From the NCBI RefSeq assembly GCF_047308265.1, contig NZ_JBKQWY010000001.1, forward strand, positions 620,001 to 684,000: 64,000 nt of DNA, in the 5' to 3' direction. The notes under the pieces were generated by a model that worked only from the letters and a program-made list of their open reading frames with translations, searched no databases and was not told the DNA's origin. The DNA is from Maricaulis sp047308265 (GTDB lineage: Bacteria; Pseudomonadota; Alphaproteobacteria; Caulobacterales; Maricaulaceae). The position numbers and the translations under genes were made by a program. This document shows positions 15,165 through 23,497 of the stretch, piece by piece. Position 1 is the first letter of the stretch, and each line of letters opens with the position of its first letter.

Positions 15165-16634
15165 ATGGTGAAGACAGTTCTGATCGTGGATGACGATCCG
15201 ACACAACGCCGCCTCTTGCAGGCGGTAATCGAGAAACAAGGCTATCGGGTAGAGAGCGCCGAAAGTGGCGAGGTGGCTGTGGAGCGAGTATCCACGGGCT
15301 CTATTGATGTCATGCTGCTCGATTTGATCATGCCGGGGATGGACGGCATGGAGACGATGGAAGTGGTGAAGGCCAAACAGCCTGACCTGCCCATCATCGT
15401 CCTGACGGCCAGTGGCGGTATTGAGACCGTCGTCTCCGCCATGCGGGCGGGTGCGGCGGACTTTTTCGTCAAGCCGGCCAGTCCGGAACGCATTACTGTC
15501 TCCATTCGCAATGCCTTCAAGGTTCAGAATTTGTCGGGTGAGGTCAAACGTTTGACAAAGAAGGCGGAAAATCGCCTCGGCTTCTCCGACATGATTGCCG
15601 GCGCACCGGCTATGCAACAGGTCGTCCGTCTGGGTGAGCGCGCGGCGCAATCGGACATTCCGATCCTGGTGACCGGGGAATCCGGCGTGGGTAAGGAATT
15701 GGTCGCTCAGTCGATCATGTCCGCTTCCAAGCGTGCGGGGGCGCCTTTTGTGACCGTGAACTGTGGTGCCATCCCGGAAAACCTGGTGGAATCGACCCTG
15801 TTCGGTCACGAGAAAGGGGCGTTCACCGGGGCGGTTGGCAAGCATATGGGCAAATTCCAGGAAGCCGATGGTGGCACGCTTTTCCTGGATGAGATCGGCG
15901 AACTCCCGCTCGACATGCAGGTTAAACTGCTGCGGGCCTTGCAAGAGGGTGAAGTCGATCCGGTCGGTGCAAAACGGCCTGTGAAAGTCAATGTTCGCAT
16001 CGTCTCGGCAACCAATCGGGATCTCGCCGAACAGGTGGCAGCCGGAAACTTCCGTGAAGACCTGTTCTATCGCCTGAATGTGTTCCCGATCGAAGTGCCG
16101 TCCCTGCGCTCGCGGACGGATGACATTCCGGCACTGGTTCGCCATTTCATCAGTCGTTTCAACGCACAGGAAAACAAGAACATTCTTGACGCGGCGCCGG
16201 AAACCCATGCTCTGCTCAGCGCCTATGATTGGCCGGGCAATGTGCGTCAGCTGGAGAATGCCGTCTTCCGCGCGGTGATCCTCAGTGATGGTGAATATCT
16301 CAAGCCCGAGGACTTCCCGCAGATTTCCGGGATGTCACCGAGTGAGCTGGCGCCGACATCGTCTGTAGCCGGATCGCAGGCCTTCCCGACCGGTGCTGTG
16401 GCGCAGGCCGAGGATGAGGGCGCGGGCGGTGTTCTGCCGGTCGAGATCATTGATCATGGCGGACATCTGCGCACGCTTGAGGATATCGAACGGGATTTGA
16501 TCGAGTTTGCCATCGAGACCTATGCGGGTCGCATGAGTGAAGTGGCGCGTCGCCTGGGCGTGGGCCGTTCGACACTCTACCGCAAGGTCCGGGAATACGA
16601 ATTGGATGTCGACGGCGTTCGCGCCGCCGGTTGA
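15165..16634 (+). CDS. Sigma-54-dependent response regulator (TacA-like)
   Basis: A 489-residue NtrC-type activator. Residues 1-120 are a receiver with the acidic pair D10/D11, phospho-acceptor D53 (LLDLIMPG) and the KPAS lysine. The AAA+ domain (about 135-370) has Walker A GESGVGKE, the sigma-54-contacting GAFTGA loop near 218, and Walker B GGTLFLDEIGE. A Fis-type helix-turn-helix closes the protein (SEVARRLGVGRSTLYRKVRE). Everything needed for phosphorylation-controlled activation of sigma-54 promoters is intact. Overall layout and the end of the sequence resemble TacA of Caulobacter, which drives stalk and adhesion genes, but orthology is an inference. The start at 15165 gives the usual MVKTVLIVDDD opening. 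A sigma-54-type promoter occurs elsewhere in the window at 32683. Confidence 0.92.
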   Translation: MVKTVLIVDDDPTQRRLLQAVIEKQGYRVESAESGEVAVERVSTGSIDVMLLDLIMPGMDGMETMEVVKAKQPDLPIIVLTASGGIETVVSAMRAGAADFFVKPASPERITVSIRNAFKVQNLSGEVKRLTKKAENRLGFSDMIAGAPAMQQVVRLGERAAQSDIPILVTGESGVGKELVAQSIMSASKRAGAPFVTVNCGAIPENLVESTLFGHEKGAFTGAVGKHMGKFQEADGGTLFLDEIGELPLDMQVKLLRALQEGEVDPVGAKRPVKVNVRIVSATNRDLAEQVAAGNFREDLFYRLNVFPIEVPSLRSRTDDIPALVRHFISRFNAQENKNILDAAPETHALLSAYDWPGNVRQLENAVFRAVILSDGEYLKPEDFPQISGMSPSELAPTSSVAGSQAFPTGAVAQAEDEGAGGVLPVEIIDHGGHLRTLEDIERDLIEFAIETYAGRMSEVARRLGVGRSTLYRKVREYELDVDGVRAAG

Positions 16635-16679
16635 TACCTCTTCATGGGAGCCCTGTGGCACGCAGGGGGAGAGCGAAGT

Positions 16680-16715
16680 AAGGCCGAGGCTGTACGGGGC
16701 AGCTTCGGCCTTTTC
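16680..16715 (+). terminator. Terminator after the sigma-54 regulator
   Basis: A 13-bp stem (AAGGCCGAGGCTG paired with CAGCTTCGGCCTT, one G-U pair) with a 7-base loop is followed by TTTTC, 45 bases beyond the stop codon. Confidence 0.85.
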
Positions 16716-16752
16716 TATAGGCGTACACCCGGCTGTTCAGGGTCGGCAAAAG

Positions 16753-16783
16753 AAAAGGCGCCTCCGTATGGGAGACGCCTTTT
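16753..16783. terminator. Bidirectional terminator between convergent genes
   Basis: AAAAGGCG (16753-16760) pairs with CGCCTTTT (16776-16783), with an inner CTCC/GGAG pairing. On the minus strand the tail reads TTTTCTTTTG, so it should terminate the convergent minus-strand gene at 16805. Confidence 0.8.
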
Positions 16784-16804
16784 CAGATGTGCGGCAGAGC
16801 CCGA

Positions 16805-17278
16805 TTAGTGCATGGCCGGGATGGGGGATGCCGCGGGAGAAACAGGGTGCAAAGGCAGGGACGCGTGCGTGTTCTGTCGCGCCAGCCAGGATGAGAATAT
16901 GGGTTCGAGCGTCGCCTCGCGGCGAAACAGCACTCGAAGCCTTTGTCTGAGCAGGGCCAGAAAGTCTTCGGCCTCAGCGTCGACGGGAGTCTCCTGGTCG
17001 AGCGCGAGGGTTATGCGGGCCTTAAGGACATCGATGCGAGTTGTTAGACCTGAGACCTGCTGGTCCAGCCGACCAACATAGTCGCGAGTCAGAGGGTCCC
17101 GCAAAAGCGGTCCGTAAAGCGCCTGGGCGCGGATACGGGTCAGCTTGTCCAGCTTTTCCGCCCCCTCGCGGTAAGCTGACAGGCCGGCATCTTCGTCTAG
17201 TCCGTGTATGAGTGCGTGCTCGAACAGGTCCAGAACCTCGTTCTGAAGCGTTCGAGTTGTCGCAAGTGTCATGCGCAT
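16805..17278 (-). CDS. Hypothetical helical protein
   Basis: About 157 residues from the ATG at 17278, which has GGGGGAA eight bases upstream. The protein is almost entirely helical and charged, with heptad-like segments around 20-60 and 70-125 (for example LDQQVSGLTTRIDVLKARI), and a proline-rich tail. No motif, signal peptide or membrane helix is evident, and I cannot assign a family. It could be a cytosolic coiled-coil or bundle protein. It ends just before a strong bidirectional terminator. Confidence 0.6.
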   Translation of the reverse strand: MRMTLATTRTLQNEVLDLFEHALIHGLDEDAGLSAYREGAEKLDKLTRIRAQALYGPLLRDPLTRDYVGRLDQQVSGLTTRIDVLKARITLALDQETPVDAEAEDFLALLRQRLRVLFRREATLEPIFSSWLARQNTHASLPLHPVSPAASPIPAMH

Positions 17279-17422
17279 GGCGGCCGTTCCCCCGGCTTCT
17301 GTTGATCGCCACACTAGAGGCCTATCCTGCAGAATGCATGCGGTTCCGCGGAGCGGTGTTAATGGCCAGTAAACAGCATCGAAATGTCGGTTTTCCGGCG
17401 CGGACGACGCCTGTTTGCGTGA

Positions 17423-17983
17423 TCAGCTCTCGTCGCTTGGTGTCTTCCCGCCCGGAATGACGGTGAAGCGGGCGCGCGCTCGCGGTGCCGGGGGCGCAGA
17501 TGCAGATGAGGCCGGAGTATCTGAATTTGTTTTGACGGGAGTGGGACGGCGGGTGGCCGACGTGTCCGGGACGGTTTTGTCCTCAGCGGGTACGTTTGAG
17601 GCTTCCCTCTCGTCGAGGTCTTCATAGATATCGCGTGAGCGAGCGCGTGATTGCGGGGTTGAGGGCTTGAGCCCCTTGTTTTTTGCTCTGCCGAATCCGG
17701 ATCCGCGCGACATGGGCTTGCGGGCCTTGCCTTTGGCCTTCTTCTCAATCTCGCGGAGTTTCAGCGCCTGACGGGATGAGAGGGCCTGGTCCAGATTGCC
17801 CTTTTCGGGATCATTGAAGGCCGATCCGAAGGTTTCCAACCGGTCTTCCAGGGAGCCGAGGAAGTCATCCTCCCAGTCGGACAGCCGCTTGTCCTCGCCG
17901 TCCGCCTCGTCAGCGGCGCGTTTCGCGCGGGCAAGGCGCCGCAGCGCCTTGCGTGTCTGTTTGTCATCAATCTCGCGCGGCAT
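17423..17983 (-). CDS. Hypothetical basic protein with disordered tail
   Basis: A 186-residue protein. The first 85 residues are charged helix (MPREIDDKQTRKALRRLARA, then a DWEDDFLGSLEDRLETFGSAF segment that looks ordered). The middle is rich in Lys/Arg/Gly, and the last 70 residues are Pro/Ser/Thr/Ala-rich and likely disordered. I see no catalytic motif and know no family. The start is placed 7 bases after the stop of the NTF2-like gene, giving a tight operon gapR / NTF2-like / this gene. A role linked to nucleic acid is possible given the basicity, but that is speculation. Confidence 0.6.
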   Translation of the reverse strand: MPREIDDKQTRKALRRLARAKRAADEADGEDKRLSDWEDDFLGSLEDRLETFGSAFNDPEKGNLDQALSSRQALKLREIEKKAKGKARKPMSRGSGFGRAKNKGLKPSTPQSRARSRDIYEDLDEREASNVPAEDKTVPDTSATRRPTPVKTNSDTPASSASAPPAPRARARFTVIPGGKTPSDES

Positions 17984-17990
17984 GAGGGCC

Positions 17991-18419
17991 TTAGTGCCAG
18001 GTGAACGCCTTTGCGACGATCTTCCACTCACCATCCAGCTTGTAAAGCAGGAACATGTCATCCACCTCCCGGTCGCCCCACACGATCGTGATATGGGCAG
18101 AGGCAACCGCGCCCTCTGCGACCGTGATGTCGTGGAAGGTGATGGTGCGGTCCGGATTGGTCCGGGTGAAGCGGGCGGCAAAATCGCCGAGATTCATGCC
18201 CTCAACAGTGGACCCGGTCTCATCCTCGCGATGGATGAACATGACGCCGGTATCCGTCTCAAAGGCGCGCCGGGCGAGGTCCGGATCGCCTTGATTACCC
18301 GCCAGAAAATACGCCATGACGGCGTCGCGCACACCGGCTTCGTCTGCGCTTTCGCCCTGAGCCAAGACCGAGGCGGACAGGGCGAACCAAAGGGCCAGTA
18401 CGGCCCAGATCTTTTTCAT
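17991..18419 (-). CDS. Periplasmic NTF2/SnoaL-like protein
   Basis: A 142-residue protein with a clear Sec signal peptide (MKKIWAVLALWFALSASVLA, cleavage near AQG). The mature part has the cone-shaped NTF2-like fold pattern: helices DEAGVRDAVMAYFLAGNQGD and DLARRAFET, then strands ending in MFLLYKLDGEWKIVAKAFTWH, resembling putative lumazine-binding/SnoaL-like domains. It probably binds a small ligand in the periplasm. AGGAGA lies seven bases before the ATG. It is between gapR and a basic hypothetical gene in one operon. Confidence 0.78.
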   Translation of the reverse strand: MKKIWAVLALWFALSASVLAQGESADEAGVRDAVMAYFLAGNQGDPDLARRAFETDTGVMFIHREDETGSTVEGMNLGDFAARFTRTNPDRTITFHDITVAEGAVASAHITIVWGDREVDDMFLLYKLDGEWKIVAKAFTWH

Positions 18420-18503
18420 CAGAAGTCTCCTGTGCCTGCCTCCCGACAGGTGGAGGATACCGGCTGGCACAGAAGATGCCGACTGAAGAAATGGTAAGGT
18501 AGA

Positions 18504-18794
18504 TCAGCCTTCCACCGCACCCAGATAGAGTTCGAGCAAAGCTTCGGTTTCTTGCCGTTCGCGGCGATCCACCTTGCGCAGGGCCACGACCTTGCGGAGG
18601 ATTTTGGTGTCGAAGCCCATGGATTTCGCTTCGGCATAGACTTCTTTCATGTCCGCCATGACCGCCGCCTTATCCTCTTCGAGGCGTTCGATACGCGCCA
18701 CAAAGGCCTTGATCTGCTCGCGCGCCGCACCACCAACGGCATCGGACTGGTCACCTTGCGGCAGGTCGGGGGACATCGGATCGGTAAAGGCCAT
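18504..18794 (-). CDS. gapR: GapR, DUF2312 DNA-binding protein
   Basis: A 96-residue protein of the DUF2312 family. The conserved core starts at REQIKAFVARIERLEEDKAA and continues with the helix around DMKEVYAEAKSMGFDTKILRKVV, then ALRKVDRRERQETEALLELYL. In Caulobacter, GapR is an essential nucleoid-associated protein that prefers AT-rich and overtwisted DNA ahead of replication and transcription forks, working with topoisomerases. The start at 18794 gives the normal family length; a longer version to 18830 adds non-conserved residues. First gene of a three-gene minus-strand run. Confidence 0.93.
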   Translation of the reverse strand: MAFTDPMSPDLPQGDQSDAVGGAAREQIKAFVARIERLEEDKAAVMADMKEVYAEAKSMGFDTKILRKVVALRKVDRRERQETEALLELYLGAVEG

Positions 18795-18867
18795 GGGAGC
18801 GTCTCGCGTGTGAAGGGCAAATGTCATCAAAATCGGGGGCGGACACTAAGGTCCTCCCACGCCGGTC

Positions 18868-19842
18868 TCAAGCGGTTTCAGCGCTAGAGTGCGTCTCGCG
18901 TGACAGTGCCCGGGTGCGGGCCTGAGCAAGTCCGGCAAGGATATCATCAGCATAGCTGTGATGTGGATTATGCCCCGCCTGCGCAGGCAGATGCACTATG
19001 GCGTCCGGCAGGCGGCGTGCCGTGAGCGTGGTATGACGGTGGGTCCACACCACGCTGTCGCGCGGTCCCGCCAGGATGAAAACGGGCAGGTCGAGCTCGT
19101 GATAGCGGCGTTCCTGCAATTCGAGATGCGGGTTGGCATGGACCATGTCCGAGGCGTTCGCCATCCAGGCGCGCGGGCGCAGGATCAGGGGCAGGGCTGT
19201 GCGGGTGGAGTAATCGCCGGGCGCGGTTTCCGGCGCGAAGGCGCGTGATGCGCCATCGTCCAGGGCTTTCTCGCCGGCCAGGGGCAGGATCAGGTGTACA
19301 AACAGCGGTCCGAACACGGGCCATCGACTGACGGAATTGAACCAGCCGGGATCTCCGATATAGGCGGCCAGGGCCGGGGCCAGGAGGACCAGGCAGCGCA
19401 CGCGCTCACTGTGGTCCAGGGCAAAGCGCGCCGCGATGGCCGCGCCCCAGGAATGCCCCATCAGATCAATGGTGTGAATATCGAGGGCATCCAGAAAGCG
19501 GGCAATCAGCGCGGCTTCATCGGCTGGAGACCACGGTTCTTTCGCGGGGCGTTCACTCCAGCCCAGGCCGGGGCGGTCGAGCCAGATCACGTCCTGATCG
19601 GCCAGAGCCTCACCGAGCGCTTCATGACTGTCGAGATGGTTGGAACTGGCACCGTGCAGGACCAATAGGGGCACCGATGATCGCGGGCCGGTGCGGCGAT
19701 AGTGCAGACGGGTGCCGTCCACGTCGATAAACGTCCCGGTCGGTGCAAATCGGGTCTCGATCATGCGTATTTTGTGCCGTGCCAGTACCGTCAGCCCGAT
19801 TAAGAGGACAAGAGCCAGCCCGGCGATCATCAGCTCAGCCAT
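18868..19842 (-). CDS. Membrane-anchored alpha/beta hydrolase
   Basis: A 324-residue protein with an N-terminal membrane helix (about 3-20, LMIAGLALVLLIGLTVL) followed by an alpha/beta hydrolase domain. The oxyanion strand is LLVLHGASSNHLDS, then WLDRPGLGWS, nucleophile elbow GHSWGA, acid region FILAGPRDSVVWTHR, and histidine in AQAGHNPHHSY. The anchor suggests work on a lipid or membrane-derived ester; relatives include haloperoxidase-like and poly-hydroxyalkanoate-type esterases. It starts three bases after the stop of the DUF900 lipoprotein gene, so both hydrolases are co-transcribed. Confidence 0.83.
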   Translation of the reverse strand: MAELMIAGLALVLLIGLTVLARHKIRMIETRFAPTGTFIDVDGTRLHYRRTGPRSSVPLLVLHGASSNHLDSHEALGEALADQDVIWLDRPGLGWSERPAKEPWSPADEAALIARFLDALDIHTIDLMGHSWGAAIAARFALDHSERVRCLVLLAPALAAYIGDPGWFNSVSRWPVFGPLFVHLILPLAGEKALDDGASRAFAPETAPGDYSTRTALPLILRPRAWMANASDMVHANPHLELQERRYHELDLPVFILAGPRDSVVWTHRHTTLTARRLPDAIVHLPAQAGHNPHHSYADDILAGLAQARTRALSRETHSSAETA

Positions 19843-19845
19843 CGG

Positions 19846-20982
19846 CTAGTCACCGGTCAGCGTGCGTGCGGGCAGGTAGATGATCCCGGCCGCGAAATCG
19901 AACAGGCGGTCAAGTCCGCCATCGGCTGTCGGGCTGACATCGCGCAGCGCTTCTGTATCCAGCGCGCCGCTCTCAACCAGGCTCAGCAAGGTCGGTGATG
20001 AGGCAAACACGGTATGGTTCACCGGGTCACGGTCATCGCGTACATTGGTGAGATCCAGAACAACCATGCCCTCGGCATTGAGGGCCTCGATATCGCCGCC
20101 ATTACCGACACGGGCATGTCCGCCCCGGATCATGTCCGACAGCAAGAGGGCCCGGTCTTCGCGGGACAGGGCCACAACCATCGGATCCGGACGGTGTTCC
20201 AGATCGCGCAATTGCTGCTGGAAGACATTCACATCGATATCCGGTGCTGCAAGGATCAAGGGCGCAATATGGGCAATCACATCCTGCCGACCGCTCTGGT
20301 CCAGCTGGCGAATGGCTTCCATGGTCAACAGCGTGCCCATGGAATGAGCCAGAACTGTGATGTCGTCCGCGCCCTGATTGTGAAGTTCGATCAATGTGTC
20401 AGCCAGCGCCGAGCGGGAGTATTGCACGCTGTCGCGATCATAAAGATAGCCGGGGATGGTTCCGGCGCTGGGCCAGGCAAACTGTACGGCGACGGAGTGG
20501 CGATGGTCACTGAACGTGGCATTGCCGAAATCGGCCATCATCTGGGCCTGCAGGAAAATCCCGTTGGAAAAGCTTGTGTTATAGCCGTGCACAAACAGCC
20601 AGATATTGCGCTGACCCTCCGGCAGTGTCGCCAGTTCACGCGCGAGCGCCGTGTTGAAGCGCTCTGAAGACTGTAGATCCTCATAGGCAGACAGACCGAA
20701 ATGCCGGTCGGGATCAGCGCGGCGCCCGGCAACGCGGATCTGCCCGAATGCTCGATCATGCGGCACCCAGACGTCCAGCTGGGCATAATGGGGTTCGGCG
20801 GCCCGGGCCTCGTTGAACAGGAGCAGCGGGTCAGCATCCTGTTCTCGCGTCGTGACAACCAGGATACGCTCGACTTGGCCATCGCCACTACCGGGCGGAA
20901 TGACGGCGAGAGGCGGTGTGCCCGCGCAGGCTGTGACACTCAGGCCCATCAGGACCAGCAGGCTGAACACACGCAACGACAT
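19846..20982 (-). CDS. DUF900 alpha/beta hydrolase lipoprotein
   Basis: About 378 residues with a lipoprotein signal peptide ending in a VTAC lipobox, so probably anchored to the outer or inner membrane. The domain is DUF900: IWLFVHGYNTSFSNG (oxyanion strand), VAVQFAWPSAGTIPGYLYDRDS, the nucleophile elbow LAHSMGT, and APDIDVNVF. The ATG at 20982 follows GGAGCGGGG; a GTG at 20985 is also possible. DUF900 enzymes are serine hydrolases of undefined substrate, often associated with envelope. Part of a minus-strand run with the membrane hydrolase and TPR genes. Confidence 0.85.
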   Translation of the reverse strand: MSLRVFSLLVLMGLSVTACAGTPPLAVIPPGSGDGQVERILVVTTREQDADPLLLFNEARAAEPHYAQLDVWVPHDRAFGQIRVAGRRADPDRHFGLSAYEDLQSSERFNTALARELATLPEGQRNIWLFVHGYNTSFSNGIFLQAQMMADFGNATFSDHRHSVAVQFAWPSAGTIPGYLYDRDSVQYSRSALADTLIELHNQGADDITVLAHSMGTLLTMEAIRQLDQSGRQDVIAHIAPLILAAPDIDVNVFQQQLRDLEHRPDPMVVALSREDRALLLSDMIRGGHARVGNGGDIEALNAEGMVVLDLTNVRDDRDPVNHTVFASSPTLLSLVESGALDTEALRDVSPTADGGLDRLFDFAAGIIYLPARTLTGD

Positions 20983-21057
20983 CACGACCCCGCTCCATAA
21001 AATCTCGCAGCTTGATGTACCGCGCTTTGCGGCGCTGATCCAGCGGGTGACGTGTGC

Positions 21058-21600
21058 CTAGAGCGAGCGACCTTCCAGCTCTCTCTGCACCCGCAGATAG
21101 GCGGAGCGGGCTGTGTCATAATTGGGATAGAGTTCCAGCGCCTCGCGATACGCTTCCTGGGCGGCCTGTAACTCTCGGGTCTGTTCCAGAAAATTGCCCA
21201 GCATCACATAGGCGTCGAACCGACGCGGTTCCAGGGTGATGACCCGGTCGAGGGATTCCAGCGCATAGCCCCAGTCCTGCTGGGCGGCAGCGACTCGCGC
21301 GGTGCGCAACCACGCCTCGGCAAATTCCGGTTCATAGCGATTGACGTGGTCATACATGCGCGCGGCGATATCGAGACGACCGGCCGTTTCTGCAAGCAGT
21401 CCTTGGTCCATCAGATGGATCGAGGTGTCACTGGCATCGGATTCCCACAGGGCGCGGATTTCGGCGACCAGGGGTGCCGCGTCTTCGGAGCTGGCGAAGG
21501 AGAGTTGATCCAATCGGTCCTGCAGCCGCTGGTCCACCGGGTCAGCGGGTTGGGCCTGACCAAGGGTCGCGGCCAGAAGGGCGGTCAGAACAAGGCTCAT
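21058..21600 (-). CDS. Secreted TPR protein
   Basis: A 180-residue protein with a signal peptide (MSLVLTALLAATLGQAQPA). Residues 55-175 carry three tetratricopeptide-type helical pairs: GLLAETAGRLDIAARMYDHV, AWLRTARVAAAQQDWGYALE, and AYVMLGNFLEQTRELQAAQE. TPR units mediate protein contacts, so it is probably a periplasmic scaffold. The gene sits between the HAD phosphatase gene and the DUF900 lipoprotein gene with short spacing. Confidence 0.8.
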   Translation of the reverse strand: MSLVLTALLAATLGQAQPADPVDQRLQDRLDQLSFASSEDAAPLVAEIRALWESDASDTSIHLMDQGLLAETAGRLDIAARMYDHVNRYEPEFAEAWLRTARVAAAQQDWGYALESLDRVITLEPRRFDAYVMLGNFLEQTRELQAAQEAYREALELYPNYDTARSAYLRVQRELEGRSL

Positions 21601-21639
21601 GGATGCAGCTTAGCGTCTGAACGGTCGGCGTCCAGACGG

Positions 21640-22248
21640 TCAGGGCAGAAGCTTGCGCGATTGTAACGCCGCGCGCAGGGCGGTCTCGCCGGTGAACTGC
21701 ACCGCATCAAACCCGAAGGCGCGGGCCGCTTCGACATTGTCGAGCCGGTCATCGAAGAACACCACGTGCGCCGGATCGTGCGGCAGACGCTCAGCGGTCA
21801 CGGCATAGATGCGTGGGTCCGGTTTGATGAGTTTTTCGTGGGCAGAGACGATCACATCCTGCATGTGGTTCATCACCGGAAACATCTCGAAAACCGGATC
21901 GACCCATTCTGCGGGCAGGTTGGTCAGCGCGTACTGAGGCACGCCGGCCTGGGCCAGAAACGTGATGATCTCGGCTGTTCCAGGGACCGTGCCCTTGCAC
22001 ATGTCCGGCAGACCGGTCTCCCAGGCGCGGATGGCGTCTTCGTGGTGCGGGTACTGCTCGATGAGGGCCAGGCGGTTTTGCGCCATCGGCACGCCGCGAT
22101 CATGCTCGGCATGCCAAGCCATTGTGCAGACATTCGCGAGGAATGCCTGCACATCGGATTCATCAGTAAAATGCTTGCGGTAAAGGTGTGCCGGATCCCA
22201 ATCGATCAGCACATTACCCAAGTCCCAGAGAACGGCCTGCGTGGCCAT
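21640..22248 (-). CDS. HAD-superfamily phosphatase (class IA)
   Basis: A 202-residue HAD hydrolase. Motif I is LWDLGNVLIDWDP (nucleophilic D9 replaced-pattern D-x-G-x-V as in the YihX/haloacid dehalogenase group), motif II is ALTNLP, motif III the lysine in HEKLIKPDPRIY, and motif IV FFDDRLDNVEAA. The GN rather than DxD variant is the alpha-D-glucose-1-phosphate phosphatase (YihX)-like form. Small cap between residues 15 and 95. The start at 22248 is eleven bases after the rpmJ stop, so the two are probably co-transcribed. Substrate is not determined. Confidence 0.85.
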   Translation of the reverse strand: MATQAVLWDLGNVLIDWDPAHLYRKHFTDESDVQAFLANVCTMAWHAEHDRGVPMAQNRLALIEQYPHHEDAIRAWETGLPDMCKGTVPGTAEIITFLAQAGVPQYALTNLPAEWVDPVFEMFPVMNHMQDVIVSAHEKLIKPDPRIYAVTAERLPHDPAHVVFFDDRLDNVEAARAFGFDAVQFTGETALRAALQSRKLLP

Positions 22249-22259
22249 CTCAGGCAGGA

Positions 22260-22385
22260 CTAGCCAGCGCGGGCTTTGAAGCGCGGATCGGTCTTGTTGA
22301 TCACATAGACACGGCCGCGACGCTTCACGACCTGGCAATCGCGGTGGCGGTTTTTCAGCGATTTGATCGAGCTGCGGACTTTCAT
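22260..22385 (-). CDS. rpmJ: 50S ribosomal protein L36 (41-residue form)
   Basis: A 41-residue basic protein reading MKVRSSIKSLKNRHRDCQVV and KRRGRVYVINKTDPRFKARAG. This is the L36 family in its longer 'YkgO-like' form. The zinc-ribbon Cys/His set of the short form is missing; only C17 is present, so it should work without zinc, as usual for this lineage. L36 binds 23S rRNA in the large subunit. An AAGG ribosome site precedes the ATG at 22383-22385. The stop is 11 bases from the HAD gene. Confidence 0.93.
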   Translation of the reverse strand: MKVRSSIKSLKNRHRDCQVVKRRGRVYVINKTDPRFKARAG

Positions 22386-22684
22386 CGGACGGCCTTCAAA
22401 CTAGGATCTGAAACAAAAGGAGCGTGGTGGTTACAGGAGGCCTACGTGTGAGTCAACTCGTGCGCTGTCCTATTGTGTGCCCTGATATGCTCCTCGTTGT
22501 GCTCCATATGTGACGCGCGTGCGTCGCTGCTCGGTCGCTGTGCCTCCCGGTCTTGCCCTTTGCGGGCCCAAGAAATGCGCGTGAGCCTGGTAGATCCGAT
22601 GTGAGACGTCTCGTTTACCCTCCACCTGTGCAGTCTTACCACATGGTCAGTTGCCCGCCCGGCCCGCCATGATAATTTGGCTGG
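22386..22684. other. Non-coding gap between divergent rpmJ and DUF1194 genes
   Basis: About 300 bases without a convincing gene. It must contain the rpmJ promoter (minus) and the DUF1194 promoter (plus). A 10-base perfect palindrome, GAGACGTCTC, is at 22603-22612, about 75 bases before the plus-strand start, and could be an operator. I see no tRNA or recognisable small RNA. Confidence 0.5.
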
Positions 22685-23497
22685 ATGAGGGGTTCGTTCA
22701 TTACAATCATAACCGTGTTTCTGGTGTGCCTGACAGCGGGTCACGGGCCTGTGCTGGCCCAGACGCTGACCCCCTTCGCGCGCCCGGATGTCGCGCCGCG
22801 CCCGGTAGAGGATCGCAGCCAGGTAGACCTGGAGCTCGTGCTCGCTGTGGATATCTCCTATTCCGTCGACGAGGAGGAAGCGCGACGCCAGCGGGCGGGT
22901 TATGTGGCGGCCCTGGCATCGGAGCAGGTGTTACGCTCTATCCAATCGGGTCTGCATGGACGGATTGCGGTTACCTATGTCGAATGGGCCGATTCAGGCA
23001 TGCAACGCACTGCCGCCGACTGGAGTGTGATCGAGACAGAGGCGGATGCGCTGGCTTTTGCCGACCAGGTGGCGAACGCGCCTTATGTTCGCGGCAATTA
23101 CACCGCGATCGGTGCGGCGATCGTCGATTCTGTTGCGCGGCTCGATAACAATACCTATTCCGCCCCGCGTCAGGTGATCGATATCTCCGGAGATGGTCCC
23201 CAGAATCAGGGTGTGAGTCTGGTGGAGGCCCGGGCGCGGGCCGATGCGGCAGGCGTGGTCGTGAATGGCCTGCCGGTTATCCAGCCGGACGGCGCCAGCC
23301 GATACGCTGCGGAAATGGATCTGGAAGGCTATTTTGAGCGTGAAGTCATGACCGGTTCCGATGCCTTTGTTCTTCCCGCGCGATCGGAGGACGAGTTCCG
23401 CCAGGCAATCCTGCGCAAGCTGGTGCTTGAAATTGCGGGGGCCTCCCCTTCGCCACAGGAATTGCGTCCCAGCCCCGACAGCGGGTTTGCCCCATGA
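22685..23497 (+). CDS. DUF1194 secreted VWA-like protein (copy 1)
   Basis: A 270-residue protein with a signal peptide (MRGSFITIITVFLVCLTAGH, cleavage near VLAQ). The family core begins VDLELVLAVDISYSVDEEEA, a von Willebrand A-type strand whose D-x-S-x-S is here DISYSVD, so the metal-binding MIDAS is nearly complete. Other DUF1194 marks are YVEWAD, the T-A-I-G-A-A-I helix, VIDISGDGPQNQG and NGLPVI. It is likely a periplasmic or surface binding protein. Its last codon overlaps the start of a paralogous gene by four bases, so the pair arose by tandem duplication and is co-translated. Confidence 0.88.
   Translation: MRGSFITIITVFLVCLTAGHGPVLAQTLTPFARPDVAPRPVEDRSQVDLELVLAVDISYSVDEEEARRQRAGYVAALASEQVLRSIQSGLHGRIAVTYVEWADSGMQRTAADWSVIETEADALAFADQVANAPYVRGNYTAIGAAIVDSVARLDNNTYSAPRQVIDISGDGPQNQGVSLVEARARADAAGVVVNGLPVIQPDGASRYAAEMDLEGYFEREVMTGSDAFVLPARSEDEFRQAILRKLVLEIAGASPSPQELRPSPDSGFAP

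Noticed and set aside
15051..16208. 385-codon frame antisense to the sigma-54 regulator
   Set aside because: Complete overlap with a well-supported gene and no domain features.
22442..22744. 100-codon minus-strand frame in the gap upstream of DUF1194
   Set aside because: No ribosome site, no recognisable pattern, His/Arg-rich composition, and it overlaps the start of the plus-strand gene.
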